NCBI RefSeq assembly: GCF_963169125.1
Contig: NC_084798.1
Coordinates: forward strand, 203,231,481 to 203,295,480
Direction of reading: 5' to 3'
Source: Humulus lupulus
Lineage: Eukaryota > Streptophyta > Magnoliopsida > Rosales > Cannabaceae
DNA: 64,000 bases
The notes below the pieces were generated by a model, which saw only the letters and a list, made by a program, of their open reading frames with translations, did not search any database and was not told the DNA's origin. Below, one piece after another: positions 32,470 through 44,025 of this stretch (its first letter is position 1; every line of letters begins with the position of its first letter). Position numbers and translations under genes: made by a program.

Positions 32470-34772
32470 TGTAACGCCCTACTACCTTAGAGCCATTACC
32501 AAGTGAGTTTAAAATGTGCATTTTAACTTGCTAATCAAGAATTAGGTCAAAAGTGTAACTAAACTATATTAAAATTACATAATTTGAAAATGTAATCATT
32601 CATTGAAAATTATGTGTTTTACATTCGGGATCCCAAAATACTGTTTATAAATATTTACAACTCAAAGTATGTTTAAAGTCGACTACACGACAAAATAAGA
32701 TTCAATACAAAGCATCTCCCAAAAATACCCCTGGCCGTGGCAGCCAGGCAGACCAGACATGTACGCGTCGCTTCATGCTCTCCGTACTCATGGTTGGTCG
32801 GCTTTCCCCTTGCCCTTACTTGCACCACAGAGCACCCGTGAGCCGAGGCCCAACAAGAAAACTCCACACAAATAGATAGCATATGCATATTAATCACTCA
32901 GCATATAACAAATCCGCCAATAGGCTAAACACATACGGCCATGCCGTCCCAGGCCTTGGGTTCGCAATCTACACCGTAAAGATATCCTAGGTATCCTTTA
33001 GGGTCTTATCCTGGCAACTCGCACTCCGCGTGCTAAATGCTGCTCCCAGCCCCTTGCTGTTCTCGGCCTTCGCCGTTTCTGGCCCTTTCCGTTCTCGGCC
33101 TTCACCATTCCCGGCTCTGCCAATCATTCACATATATGCATACATAGCATAATTAAACAAACACTTAGACATGTATTAACATAATCAATGGGCTATGCCC
33201 TGCACATAATCATATAGGGTCGTGCCCTACAACACAACTATGGGGCTCGCCCTACTCTATGGGTACATCAGTTTTCTTACCTGTGTCCCGAGCTTCTTAC
33301 GCACCGAAATCCCAAGCACAGTCCTCTAACCCGAGCCTTGCTGAAAACCTAGTCACAACACATACATAGCACTCTTGTTACTAACCAATTCATAACCATC
33401 TCCCGGAACCAATCCCGTGCTCTCGGGGCCTCCCATTTCCCCACACAAGGTAGCGGAAGCATCCCCCGAGCCCCCTAAGCCAAAAACCCTAAAAACTCAA
33501 ATTCCCATCTCCTGAAATTGGCCTAGCGCCGCGGCACTGCCCTATAGGGGCTGCGGTGCCCAAAAAAGCTCCCCTGTCCTGATTTAACCTAGCGCCGCGG
33601 CGCAGAAGAACAGGGTCGCGACACTCATACGCAAACCCAGAAAACTGGGTTTTTCCCAACATTTTTCCCGAGACAAAACTCTTCCAAATCAATACCAAGG
33701 TACACCCAAGTCCCAATTCAACCTAAAACCCCAAATAGACAGTATGGCAACTTAGAAACAACAACAACAAGCTCAAATACCCAATCAAACCCATAAATCA
33801 CCTAGTGGTTTAAAACTTTACAAAACTTAAACCACAGCAGCACATAAACTCCAGAGATGCATGAAACCCTTACCTCAAGTAGAAATTCGTCCCTGAGCTT
33901 CTTCTGAATCCACTTCCAAGCTCAAATCCACCAATCCCAAGTTGAACTTAGCCAAACTTCACCCCCAAGGATCCACCAAGCAAAACACATATCAGCTCCC
34001 AAGCTTAACATTTCTCAGCAGAGTTTACTCAAAGAACTAAATTAGAACTTACCTTTGAACCTAGATCAGTCTCCAAAATCCTAGCCTTGAATCCCTTGAA
34101 TTCTGGCCTAACATCCTTCAAAAATTTTCATCTTAGAGAGGGAGAGGGAGAGAATTGGCTCCCTTTTTTTCTTTCTTCTGTTTTAGCTAAGTGTTTCTAG
34201 TATCTTCCCCAGCTCTTAACTGAGTATATCCAATTGCCCAAAATGACTCAATTACCCCTTAAGTTAACCTAAATCCTCATATATCTCCAAGGGCGATCTA
34301 GTCTTTAACACATCCTGCTAAGTCCTCGAGTATACCTAAAAATCCCCATTTAATCCCGACACGTCTAAACCATTACTGAATTACTAACCGCTACTCAATA
34401 ATTCCTTATCACTTTATAATATTCCCAAAATACCCCTAAGCTCCTCCCGAGCCGGGTATTTGACCCCGTTGTGACCTTCTAGCTAAACAGCTCCCTAGGA
34501 CTGTCTCGGATCGTGCACCACAATTATATCACCACTCACACGTGGTATCAATCACAACACACATAAATATAACATTTATGCCCTCAATGAGCTAAAATTA
34601 CAAATATGCCCCTAACAACCAAATGGGGCCCACGTGCATATTTAATTCACCTAAACTTGCATTTCTAATCACATATTCATCAAATTCACATATTAATACA
34701 ATATATCAATTATTTCCATCCAGGCACACTAATCAAGGCCTTAAGCCTTATTAGCAAATTTGGGACGCTACA
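32470..34772 (-). mobile_element. Solo family-B LTR inside Tekay-2 RT
   Basis: TGTAACGCCC ... GGGACGCTACA, 2303 bp, flanked by gttgg (32465-32469 and 34773-34777). It splits RT between the FGLTN and DKF motifs. It is homologous to 198-1744. A GC-rich dyad module (GCGCCGCGGC, CCCTATAGGGG) lies at 33526-33618. Short Tekay-like open stretches inside it are not genes. Confidence 0.92.
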
Positions 34773-34777
34773 GTTGG

Positions 34778-35222
34778 TAAGACCAAAAGACATAACTAAG
34801 AACTTGTAATGTCCATATCGAGTTCTAAAAGTTGTCTTAGGAATATCCTCTTCGCGTACCTTGAGTTGGTGATACCCGGACCGTAGATCAATCTTTGAAA
34901 ACACAGTTGCTCCTCGGAGTTGATAAAACACGTCGTCAATTCGGGGTAGCAGGTACTTATTCTTAATTGTCACCTTATTCAGCTCGCGGTAATCTATACA
35001 CATCTACATGCTTCTCTCCTTCTTCTTCACAAATAGAACCGGTGTTCCCCATGGCGAATGGCTTGGTTTAATGAAACCTAAGTCTAAGAGTTCTTGTAGC
35101 TGTGTCTTTAACTCTTTGAGTTCGGTAGGTGCCATCCGGTATGGTGCCTTTGAGTTAGGCTCGGTGCCTGATACTAGCTCAATTGTGAAGTCAATTTCTC
35201 GAGTTGGCAGCAACCCTGGCAA
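34778..35222 (-). pseudogene. RT N-terminal half of Tekay-2
   Basis: [43 protein letters not shown] and [15 protein letters not shown] are readable to the insertion point. Upstream, [29 protein letters not shown] and [15 protein letters not shown] belong to the same RT. A stop separates the two at about 35003. Confidence 0.85.
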
Positions 35223-35237
35223 GTCATCAGGAAATAC

Positions 35238-35895
35238 TTATGGGAATTCCTTTATAATGCCAACGTCTCCAACCTTTAGTGGTGTTTCCTTTACCACATC
35301 CGTGACGCTGGCTAAGAATGTGTAACATCCTTTTTCTATCACCCTTTGAGCTTTGAGAGATGAAATAAGCGGCGTACGTAGTCCTGAATCCTTTCCCATA
35401 AAGCATAGTTTCTGACCGTCAGGAGTCTCGAACGTCACTTTCTTACGTCTGCAGTCGATGGTTGCGCCATGCCTTGCTAGCCAATCCATTCCCAGTATTA
35501 TGTTGAAGTCTTTAATTTCTAGCTCTATCTGGTCTCCTTCTAGTTCTACGTCCTCAATTTTGATCGGTATGCCTCATATTATCCGTGATGATAGGACTAC
35601 TTCACCCGAAGGCAAAAATTGTCACAAACCTAGTTCTAAATCTTTCATAAGGTTTGCCTATTTTCTCTATCATTCCTAACGAGATATACGAGTGTGTGGC
35701 TCCCGAATCAAATAATACTGAACATACAATATTGAGGATAGGAATTTGACCTGTGATCACTTTATTACTAGCTTCAGCTTCTCCTTGGGTCAAGGCAAAG
35801 ACTCTGCAGGAACCATCTTGTTGTCCCATTTCTCCTCTTGCTTGAGCTGGGGACATTCTTTCTTTCAGTGACCTTCTTGACCACAGTTGTAGCAT
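35238..35895 (-). pseudogene. Protease of Tekay-2
   Basis: The active site reads VLFDSGATHSYIS (about 35700-35735), intact. [19 protein letters not shown] follows, then a frameshift near 35615, then [25 protein letters not shown] in 35238-35489. A retropepsin-like aspartic protease that would process gag-pol. Confidence 0.82.
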
Positions 35896-37012
35896 CCCTT
35901 GGTGTTTTCATGACACTCACCAGGATGTTTCTTTTAGCACTTAGAGCATTTCGAGTATTCTACATGACTCGACCTACTACCTTCATTGTTTATCTGTGCT
36001 CTTTTATCGTTGTCAAGTTGCTTATTGTCAGGATGCCTTCTCTTCTAACCATTATTGTTGCTATGTTGATGGGTGTTGTTGTGGTGGTTGTTCCGACCAT
36101 TCTAAGGTTGACTCTGATGTTTAGGCTCAGGCTTACTGGCCTCCTCCTTACTAACATTCTCCTGAAGCCTTTCTACTTTTATAGTCGTTTCTAGAGCATC
36201 GGCATAAGTAGTAGTTCTAGGGTTTGCTAGCTTAACCCCCAACTCAATCTTTGGTCTGAGTCCTCTTACAAACTTGGTAACCCTCAGAAAATTGGTTGGG
36301 ACCAGCTCTGGAGCAAACTTGGCTAGTCGATCAGATTTTCGAGCATACTCTGCTACCGATAAGTTACCGTGTTTCAGACTGGTGAACTCCTCGACCCTTG
36401 TAGCGATGACTTCCGAGTTGTAGTACTTCTTGTGGAACAACTCCACAAATCTTGTCCATGTCATGGCGGCGACATCATGAGTCTGCTGAACCAAGTCCCA
36501 TCATATTCTAGCATCCCTATTTAAAAGAGACAAAATGCAGGATATGCAATTCACATTGCCGAGGTTCATGTGCGCTAGGATCGGCTCTACATTTTTTAGC
36601 CATTCTTCCACCTCGAAGGGATCCGTTGTCCTTTCAAAGTATGGAGCGTGTTTCTTACAAAACCGTTCATGGATTGGCTCCATGTACTGAGTTGGGTAAG
36701 GTGCATAGTTCGCCATTGGCCATCCCTCATAAGGACCTACTTGTTGGGGTACTTGAACCGCTGGTTGAGGCTGAGTCTGAGTCTGTGGCTGTGGCTGGGC
36801 CTGTTGTCACTGCTGCTGCAGCAATTCTTCCACTTGTTATCATAGCCTAACAATTTATGCATTGTTGTCATCTGAAGGTGGCATTGCACTTTGGTTAGCA
36901 GCAACAGTGGTAGCACGCGCTCCCCTTCTGCGAATTGGAGGGGCTTTAGTAGTCTCGTGAGCGATGCTGGAGGCATTGGCATTTGTGCGTGCAGACCTTC
37001 TGAGAACTGAAC
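35820..37012 (-). pseudogene. gag of Tekay-2 with zinc knuckle, N-terminus fused to LTR
   Basis: Pieces at 36737-37012 (LRRSARTNANASS, Gln-rich linker), 36501-36716 (EPIHERFCKKHAPYFERTTDPFEVEEWLKNVE) and 36102-36494 (TRFVELFHKKYYNSEV, LSVAEYARKSDRLAKFAPELV, FVRGLRPKIELGV). The CCHC knuckle CYNCGQEGH then K..C lies at about 35850-35895, with a stop inside. The frame runs upstream through 37012 into LTR sequence because the leader is deleted. Confidence 0.83.
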
Positions 37013-38003
37013 TTAGGAATAAGAATACCTTAAATGGTCTTATGGATGATCTAAACCTCAATACTAGAATCACACTATATCTCACTTCCCAAGTGTTTAG
37101 AAAAGCTTAGAATGATAAAGCTTTAACCCAAAACCCAAGTGTATCTTTCTATAGTAACACTAGCAACTTGGAGGCTCTGCTTGAAGAATGAATAAAATGA
37201 CTAAGTACTTGGTCCTATTTATAGAGTTCAGGGAGTGAAACTAACCCCTTTTAATTTGAATAAATAAATGATTATAAAATGAAAAAGATTTGAATTTTCG
37301 TTCAATAGACACGTAGAACTCGGTCAAAATCGTTCAAAGGAAGGTCCAAGTGGTTAAGGCTATTTTTAAATTTAAAAATCATCAACATTTAAAAATCATC
37401 AACATTAAAAAATCATGCCTTGGACTCGATATATCGCCCCCATAGGCGAAATATCGCTCCCCCAAATTCCCGAGCCCCGTTCGTACATTCATGCAAAGTC
37501 GACGTGTTTTCCGTATCTTCCGTAGGTGATATATCGGCCCTTATAGCTGCGATATATCGGCATACGTTGATTTATCAAACACATATTTGAACTTTTTCAT
37601 CATATTTTAAATTGGATAAACAGCTTTGATTGAGTCATAATATGATCCTAACAATTTCTAGAAAGTTCTAGAGCTTCTAGATCTTTCTTTTATTAAAACT
37701 ATCCATAAAAAATACTTAATTCCTTAATAATCATGATTATGACAAGTGTCATGCTCTTAATGGCTCTATCTAAACCTTAGGTTATAATAAAAAATATATG
37801 TAGGACCAGTAATATTAATCAAACCTTATGTTATAATTAATATTCTTAAACTATAGGTTAAACTTATAAAATCCATAACTGTTGTTATGAGTTTCCAAAT
37901 AATTCCTGGCTTGAACCAAAATCCACGGAATCTATCATACTACAAACTACTACTAACTATTATTACTATCTAGCTAGCTAAGTAAATATTCTGGGACTCT
38001 ACA
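37013..38003 (-). repeat. Truncated 5' LTR of Tekay-2
   Basis: It aligns with 29041-30033 of the 3' LTR, including the dyad module (37427-37561) and the terminal CTCTACA. The LTR half next to the leader, the primer site and the leader are missing. The deletion joins GAACTGAACTTAGG of the LTR to the first gag codons. Confidence 0.88.
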
Positions 38004-38008
38004 AGAAC

Positions 38009-38258
38009 CTTTAAGAACAATGTCACCACTTTGATTTACAACATTACACTCATCATGTGAAAAATTAACAAGAAAACTTCGGTCACAAATTTGATTTATG
38101 CTAATTAAGTTGGCTTTCAGCCCATCAACACGAAGATCATTTTTCAATTTTGGTAACCCTTTAATGTTTAGAGTACCTTTTCCTAAAATATTTCCTGTCA
38201 TTCCATCCCCGAAAGTTACTACTCCACACTTCAAAGATTTAAAGTTGGTGAGTATACT
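38009..38258 (-). pseudogene. SIRE protease C-terminal part
   Basis: SIRE sequence between two insertions: LTNFKSLKCGVVTFGDGMTG, LKNDLRVDGLKANLISINQICD and VNQSGDIVLKGS. It is the segment after the DSG active site and before the GAG-preintegrase region. The open frame extends into neighbouring insertions only by chance. Confidence 0.85.
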
Positions 38259-39368
38259 TGTTAGGAAAAAATAGATTGCCTCAATGGAAATGGGTAAAAA
38301 TATTACAACTCTATGCAATAATATTACAAATAAATATAGATTGATTATATAAGGTTACAACTCTATAACTGAAAATTACAAATAAACAAAGAAAAGGAAG
38401 AAGATGATGAAGAAGAAAAGAATATTGAGAATACAACTCTAAGCAAAGGATTACAAGTAAAATAAAGTGTTTGGACCAAAAGAAAAGATTACAACTCTTG
38501 AACAAGATATATAAGTAAATAGAACAAGAGAATAAGAAGAAAAACAATAGAATAAAACGAAGAACAGAAACACAAGTAAACTCTCACTTACACAACCTAA
38601 GTGAAGAGGGTTGGGGATCACCAACTTGAACAAGGTTTAAAACCTTTGTCCAAAAGATTATTTCCCCCTAACTTAAGCACTAAGGGATCTCTCTCAGATA
38701 TTGGAAATGCTTTCTGGAATTATCAAGCCTCAAGGTGTTTCTAGCCAAGTGCTCTAATGGATAGAAATGTTGTGTCTTTCAAGTGAGCTATAGGCTCATA
38801 TTTATAGAGTTTAGAGACACCATCTGAATTTCAAATTCCACCAATCCTCATGGCTGTTACCAATGTTTAATTGGATTAATATGGAATTAAAAATGAGATT
38901 TGGGAGTTATTTGGGTTTTTTGAGCCGTTCAACAAAGATTGAAAAAATTGAAGAAAAAAAATGGTCAGTTTTGGCCTGTGGCCATGGCCATGGCCACTGA
39001 CCATTTTCAGCACTTAAAAATGTGATGTTTTTCCAAACGGTTCCAAACCATCCCAAATGATTTTATAACTCCCAAAACACATTATTGGGATGAAAATCAT
39101 ATCTCTAACAGCCATTTCACATATGGCTTTATGAAATTCATCTCAATATTGTGTTACACCAAATTTACATAATAAAGGGTAATATTTGATAGTTACAAAT
39201 TTGTAACACCAAATATGTTACATTATTTGGATATATCTCATATATTTAAATATTGTAACTCTCTATTATATGTTACAATATGTGACACTCTTTGTCACAC
39301 TTATTTAATCTAAAACATTATATTATAATATAATATAATATTACATTATATTATAAAATAATATAACA
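38259..39368 (-). repeat. 3' LTR of the Tork/TAR-like element
   Basis: It starts TGTTAGGAAAAAATAG and ends AATATAACA on the plus strand (1110 bp). It includes a very AT-rich block (39165-39368), a TATA box in sense near 38810, and a short dyad cluster GTGGCCATGGCC (38979-38998). The open stretches inside are not genes. Confidence 0.9.
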
Positions 39369-39380
39369 TTCCCCCACTAG
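39369..39380 (-). other. Polypurine tract of the Tork/TAR-like element
   Basis: Sense CTAGTGGGGGAA directly before the LTR start TGTTATATT. A second, similar GTGGGGGATA lies at 39441-39450. Confidence 0.75.
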
Positions 39381-39990
39381 ATTAAATAGTTATCTATTGT
39401 AACACTTATTTAATCAATCATTATATTTTAAAATATAACATATCCCCCACTTGATTAAAAAAGAACTCTCTTATAGGAGTCATTGCATTAGTGCATAAAG
39501 CAAAGTCTTTTTCAACTTGAACTTTACTATAGTGTAATTATCACAAAATTTATCGAAAAATTGGTTGCACTAGACATTGAACCATCTTTTCATGATAACA
39601 AATCGGTGATAACACACACACCTTTGCGATGTTCACTTGAGACCTCTATGTCTCGCTTTGCACCGTTTAATGGCCATGTGCACTTTCCATTCATGGACAT
39701 TCTTGAGAATACTCCCAATTCTCATGAGAGGCGGCACCACCCCTAGGTCCATATAGGTAGAATTCTTGCAGTATTTTGTTACCAAAATACTTGTCTTCAC
39801 AAGACTGAATTCTATTAAAAAACCTTTCGGTTTTAACCCTCAACTTGGTAACACACAAGTACTCAATATCTCAGATGGGACTTGTTTTGAGTACAACTAA
39901 TATTTATGTGATTGACTTGTTGTTACCTAATGAACCTAACACTAGTTGAATAACTAGTGTTAAGATAGGTTACCATCAATCGTGAATCTC
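39381..39990 (-). other. 3' untranslated region of the Tork/TAR-like element
   Basis: Between pol end and polypurine tract; no conserved coding sequence on either strand. Confidence 0.5.
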
Positions 39991-41424
39991 TTTAGGGAGT
40001 TTAAGTCTCATCCCTCGAGATGATGCAGCCACTAAATCCCTCGTTAGTGGCTTAGTGAACGGATCTGCAATATTTTCACTTGTTCTCACATAGGATATTG
40101 AAATGACTCATCTTTGAATCAATTCTCTTACATATCCATGTCTTAGACTAATATGTCTAGACTTCCCATTATACACTCCGCTGTATGCTTTAGCCAATGT
40201 CGCTTGGCTATCACAATGTATCGATATAGTAGATACATTGTCTTTGATTAGGGGAATCTCTATCAACAGATCCCTTAACCGTTCAGCCTCTTTGCCGGTA
40301 GCAGCTAGAGCTATGAACTCTGCTTCCATAGTGGAATGAGATATACAGGTTTGTTTCTTGGAACCCCAAGAAATTGCACCTCCACCAAGTGTAAATACCC
40401 AACCAGTTGTGGACAAGTTGTCCCCAAGATTGGATATCCAACTTGTATTTGTATATCCTTCTAAAATGGAAGGAAATTTGGAGTAGTGAAGGCTTAGTCC
40501 TTTGATTTTCTTGAGATAACCTAGGACTCTTCCAATTGCCTTCCAGTGATCCACACTTGGATTACTTGTAAACCTACTAAGTTTACTTACCGCAAATGCT
40601 ATATTAGGTCTAGTACATTGGGCAGCGTATATTAGACTCCCTATAGCACTAGTGTACTCCAATTGAGCCACCACTCTTCCTTCATTCTTCTCTAGTTTTA
40701 CACAATGATCGAATGGAGTATTGGCATCTTTAACCTTGAGATGGTTAAATTTGTTCAATACTTTCTCAACATAGTGGGCTTGCCCTAACGCAAAACCCCC
40801 ACTATGTTTCTTTACTTTGATATCTAGTATGGTGTCAACCTCTCCAAGATCTTTCATCTTGAAGGTTGATGATAGAAACCTCTTCGTTTCTTCTATCCCT
40901 TTCATGTTATTACTTAGAATAAGCATGTCATCCACATATAAGCAAACAATGATCACATATCCCTTACAAGTTTTGGAATACAAACACTTGTCTCCATTGT
41001 TATGTCTAAACCCATTAGACATGATGGCTTGATCAAATTTCTCATGCCATTGCTTAGGAGCTTGTTTCAATCCATATAAGGATTTTACAAGTCTACATAC
41101 TTTATGCTCATATTTTGGTAGGACAATCCCTTCGGGTTGTTCCATATAAACCTCCTCATTGAGGTCACCATTAAGGAATGCCATTTTGACATCCATTTGA
41201 TGAACATACAAGTTGTGTATAGAAGCTAAAGCGAACGAAATTCTTATAGAAGTTGTTCTTGCAACAGGCGCATAGGTATCGAAATAATCGATACCCTCTT
41301 TTTGCCTAAACCCTTTAGCTACTAATCTAGCTTTAAAGGTTTGGATAGTGGCGTCAATGTGGTATTTTCTCCTAAATACCCACTTACACCCAATTGGCAT
41401 AGACCCCAGTGGGAGGTCTACCAA
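39991..41424 (-). pseudogene. Reverse transcriptase and RNase H of the Tork/TAR-like element
   Basis: A 438-codon open stretch (40108-41424) spans nearly all of RT and RNase [57 protein letters not shown], catalytic [11 protein letters not shown], then RNase H with [27 protein letters not shown] and [14 protein letters not shown]. Two RNase H-lobe residues look changed (the D-A-S/D of other copies is read NTSW here). One TGA after ELIQR (40105-40107) separates the last part, SISYVRTSENIADPFTKPL. Confidence 0.9.
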
Positions 41425-41427
41425 TTC

Positions 41428-41982
41428 CTAAGTGTTATTGGAAAGAATGGAATCCATCTCATCATTGATGGCTTCTTTCCAAAATGCACTATCTCTCGAT
41501 TGCATAGCTTCTCTATAAGTCTTAGGATCATCCTCAATGAGTAGTACAATAGGAATTTTCCTAATAACTTCTTCTCTATTTTCTTCTACCATGTAGAACG
41601 AAATTCGTTGAGAATCTATCTCATCCACTACTAGACTTTTATGTTTTTTAAGCCTTTGACTTCTTCTAGATTCAAAGGGTTGCTTTGTATCCTTTTGAGA
41701 ATTCTCCTCATTAGAATCAACTTTGGATGTAGAAACTTGAGAATTTTTCTCATATAACAAATTCTCCTTTAGAGATGTTGAAGCTTGAGAATTGTTGTCA
41801 CATAACATATTCTCAAAAAATTCAACTTCTCTATATTCAATCACAATATTAGACTCTAAGTCTAATAGCCTATAAGCTTTACTATTGTTGGCATAACCAA
41901 AAAAAGTACACTTTATGGCTCTTGAACCTAACTTTGTTCTATTAGGTTCATTTTTCTTGCAATATGCAAGACACCCCCACAC
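41428..41982 (-). pseudogene. Integrase C-terminal region of the Tork/TAR-like element
   Basis: MWGCLAYCKKNEPNRTKLGSRA, KCTFFGYANNSKAYRLLDLES and a Ser/Lys/Glu-rich linker end in EAMQSRDSAFWKEAINDEMDS, the entry to RT. It is separated from the core by one stop (41983-41988) and from RT by one stop (41425-41427). Confidence 0.87.
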
Positions 41983-41988
41983 TTTGAG

Positions 41989-42651
41989 TTACCCTATGTT
42001 GGGTTTTCTTCCTTTCCATAACTCATATAGAGATATCTCGTTTTTCTTCATCGGTTTTCGATTAAGAATGTGACAAGCGGTTAAAAGCGCTTCACCCCAT
42101 AAGTTGAAGTTCAACTTAGAAAACACCAACATAGAATTTATCATCTCTAGATTAGTCCTATTTTTCCTTTCGGCAACACAATTGTGTTGTGGTGTATAAG
42201 GTGCAGTGCACTCATGAATTATACCATTTTCTTCACAAAATGTATTGAACTCATTAGAGAAGTACTCTCCTCCTCTATCACTTCTTAGCACCTTAATCTT
42301 TTTATTTAGTTGATTTTCAACTTCTAATTTATACAATTTAAAAGCATCAAAAGTTTCATCTTTATGCTTTAAAAGAAACACATAGGTATATCTATTAAAA
42401 TCATCAATAAAAGTAAGAATATAACTTTTACCACCTCTAGTTAAAACACCATTTAATTCACAAAGATCACTATGGATTAAATCTAGTAAATTAGATGATC
42501 TTTCTACACTAGGAAATGGTTTCTTAATCATTTTTGCCTTAACACATGTTTCACATTTATCATAGTTTTTAATATTGCATGCAATCATACCACATTTAAC
42601 TACTCTTTTCATGGTTGAAAAACCTATATGCGATAGTCTAAGATGCCACAA
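41989..42651 (-). pseudogene. Integrase zinc module and core of the Tork/TAR-like element
   Basis: HHCC module: WHLRLSHIGFSTMKRV and CETCVKAKM. Catalytic triad visible: LIHSDLCE (D), LRSDRGGEYFS (D) and AERKNR (E), with normal spacing. It reads to NLWGEALLTACHILNRKP and LYELWKGRKPNIG. This is the most complete integrase core in the window, but lies within a broken polyprotein. Confidence 0.9.
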
Positions 42652-43230
42652 AATAAAGAATCATACTCAACAATATAGACGGAATTAGCATTTTTATTGA
42701 TAACATTGAAAGTTACATCATTGGTGCACAATTTAACCATACTCTCACAAGAGTACCCTTTTTCCCAAAAATACATTTGATTTGGTAAGTATAAGTTTAC
42801 CAGACTCAAAAACGGCTTTAATGTCGGGCTTGCCAAGCAAATCACCACTTACCAAGTTTCTACTCATTTTAGGAACATAAAGTACATTCACTATTGCAAC
42901 TTTCTTGCCGGAAGTGAAAAATACTTCAATGGTACCTTGGATTTGCCCTCATTGCCCATTTGAATCTCATGGTTGCCCTTTGACTCTTCAAAGGTCTTGA
43001 ACAATGATTTGTCATAGGTGACATGGACGGTGTCACATGTATCATACCACCACCCTTTCACCTTGCCTTGGACCGCATTCACCTCACTAAGGGTAGCAAC
43101 TATGTTTTCCTCTTGAGTTGCGTTCACCTTAGGTCCTTGTTGGTCTTTTCTATGCCTACACTCTCTAGCATAGTGACCCTTTTTATCCACACACAAAGCA
43201 AGGACCTTTCTCACCCTTACTCTTGTTTGG
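42652..43230 (-). pseudogene. Protease region of the Tork/TAR-like element
   Basis: KGWWYDTCDTVHVTYDKSLF lies near 43030: the active-site aspartate is present but the usual G-A is read C-D. EIQMGNEGKSKV follows, then a frame change near 42890. The remaining part (PNQMYFWEKGYSCESMVKLCTND, VYIVEYDSLFCGIL, with a stop before the integrase) is at 42624-42848. Confidence 0.78.
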
Positions 43231-43963
43231 GTTGGTTTTTTGACCCAAAGGTTTCTTGTTACCCTTTTTCCCTTTGTTTTTGGGATATTTTGGTTGTGAT
43301 GCCGCATTTGCTTTGGAAGTCTCTCCATTAGACCCCTCCACAAGTTTATCTCTACATATCGATTCCTCTTCGATTCGAATATGCTTTTGGATTTCCTCCA
43401 AAGAATAATCCTCATTTTTATGAAGGATTCTTTTCCTATAGCTCTTCCAAGTTGGTGGTAATTTAGCCACTATAGCACCAACTTGAAAGGCCTCGGGAAG
43501 CTCAATCTTTAAAACTTTCATTTTGTTAACAATTATTTGCAATTCATGAATTTGAGGAAGAATAGGTTTATCACCAAAAAATTTGAAATCAAAGTATTGA
43601 GATATCAAAAACTTTTTGGTACCTTCCTCTTCCGCCTTGAACTTTTTCTCAAGTGCATCACATATCTTCTTGGCCGATTTGGTCTCGGTGTAGAGGTCAT
43701 AGAGCCTATCGGAAAGGGTTTTGAGGATATGACCCCTACAAAGGAGATTGTCCTCCTCCCTCTTCCTTCTTTTCTCCACCTCCTTGGTGGTGTCCTTGTC
43801 GGATGGCGTTGGGAGAGGTTCTAGAGTGGATTCTAGAATGTAGGTGATTTTGAGAGTGGTCAAAAGGAATCTCACCTTGTCTTGCCACCTAGTGAAATTG
43901 GACCCATCAAACCTATCCAACCTCACTTGGTCTTGATTCATGATTTTGATGGTCTCATCTTCC
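43183..43963 (-). pseudogene. gag of the Tork/TAR-like element
   Basis: Starts at an ATG about 43963 (MEDETIKIMNQDQVRLDRFDG); the upstream extension of the open frame lies in LTR and Tat sequence. Motifs: NFTRWQDKVRFLLTTL, YDLYTETKSAKKICDALEKKF, FFGDKPILPQIHELQIIVNKM, LPEAFQVGAIVAKLPPTWKSY, and a Lys-rich tail. The zinc knuckle starts CFVCG and is completed after a frameshift as KKGHYAREC (about 43150-43190). Confidence 0.85.
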
Positions 43964-44025
43964 ATTGAAACAAACAAGGGTAAGCTTTTGAATGTTACGA
44001 AAAAATAGATTGCCTCAATGGAAAT
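43964..44025 (-). repeat. Leader remnant and first piece of the 5' LTR (Tork/TAR-like)
   Basis: 43993-44025 matches the first 33 bp of the 3' LTR (TGTTACGAAAAAATAGATTGCC...), up to the gaaat duplication at the Tat insertion. Only about 30 nt lie between LTR and gag ATG, and no tRNA primer site (TGGTATCAGA or similar) is recognisable there. Confidence 0.7.

Larger units (their letters stand above)
26086..38003 (-). mobile_element. Tekay-like chromovirus 2 (Tekay-2), inserted in SIRE pol
   Basis: A minus-strand family-A element flanked by agaac (26081-26085 and 38004-38008). The 3' LTR (26086-30033) contains a solo LTR; the internal region contains a second solo LTR; the 5' LTR is truncated to 37013-38003 and joined directly to gag codon 2 or 3. 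Gag retains a zinc knuckle and protease retains DSG, both lost in Tekay-1. Confidence 0.92.

Noticed and set aside
32673..33716. Short minus-strand open stretches in the family-B solo LTR
   Set aside because: GC-rich LTR sequence without homology; they fall in U3.
38311..38633. Hydrophobic open stretches in the Tork/TAR-like LTR, repeated at 57044-57366
   Set aside because: LTR sequence with Phe/Leu/Tyr-rich readings of A/T-rich DNA; same in both LTRs, no start context or family.
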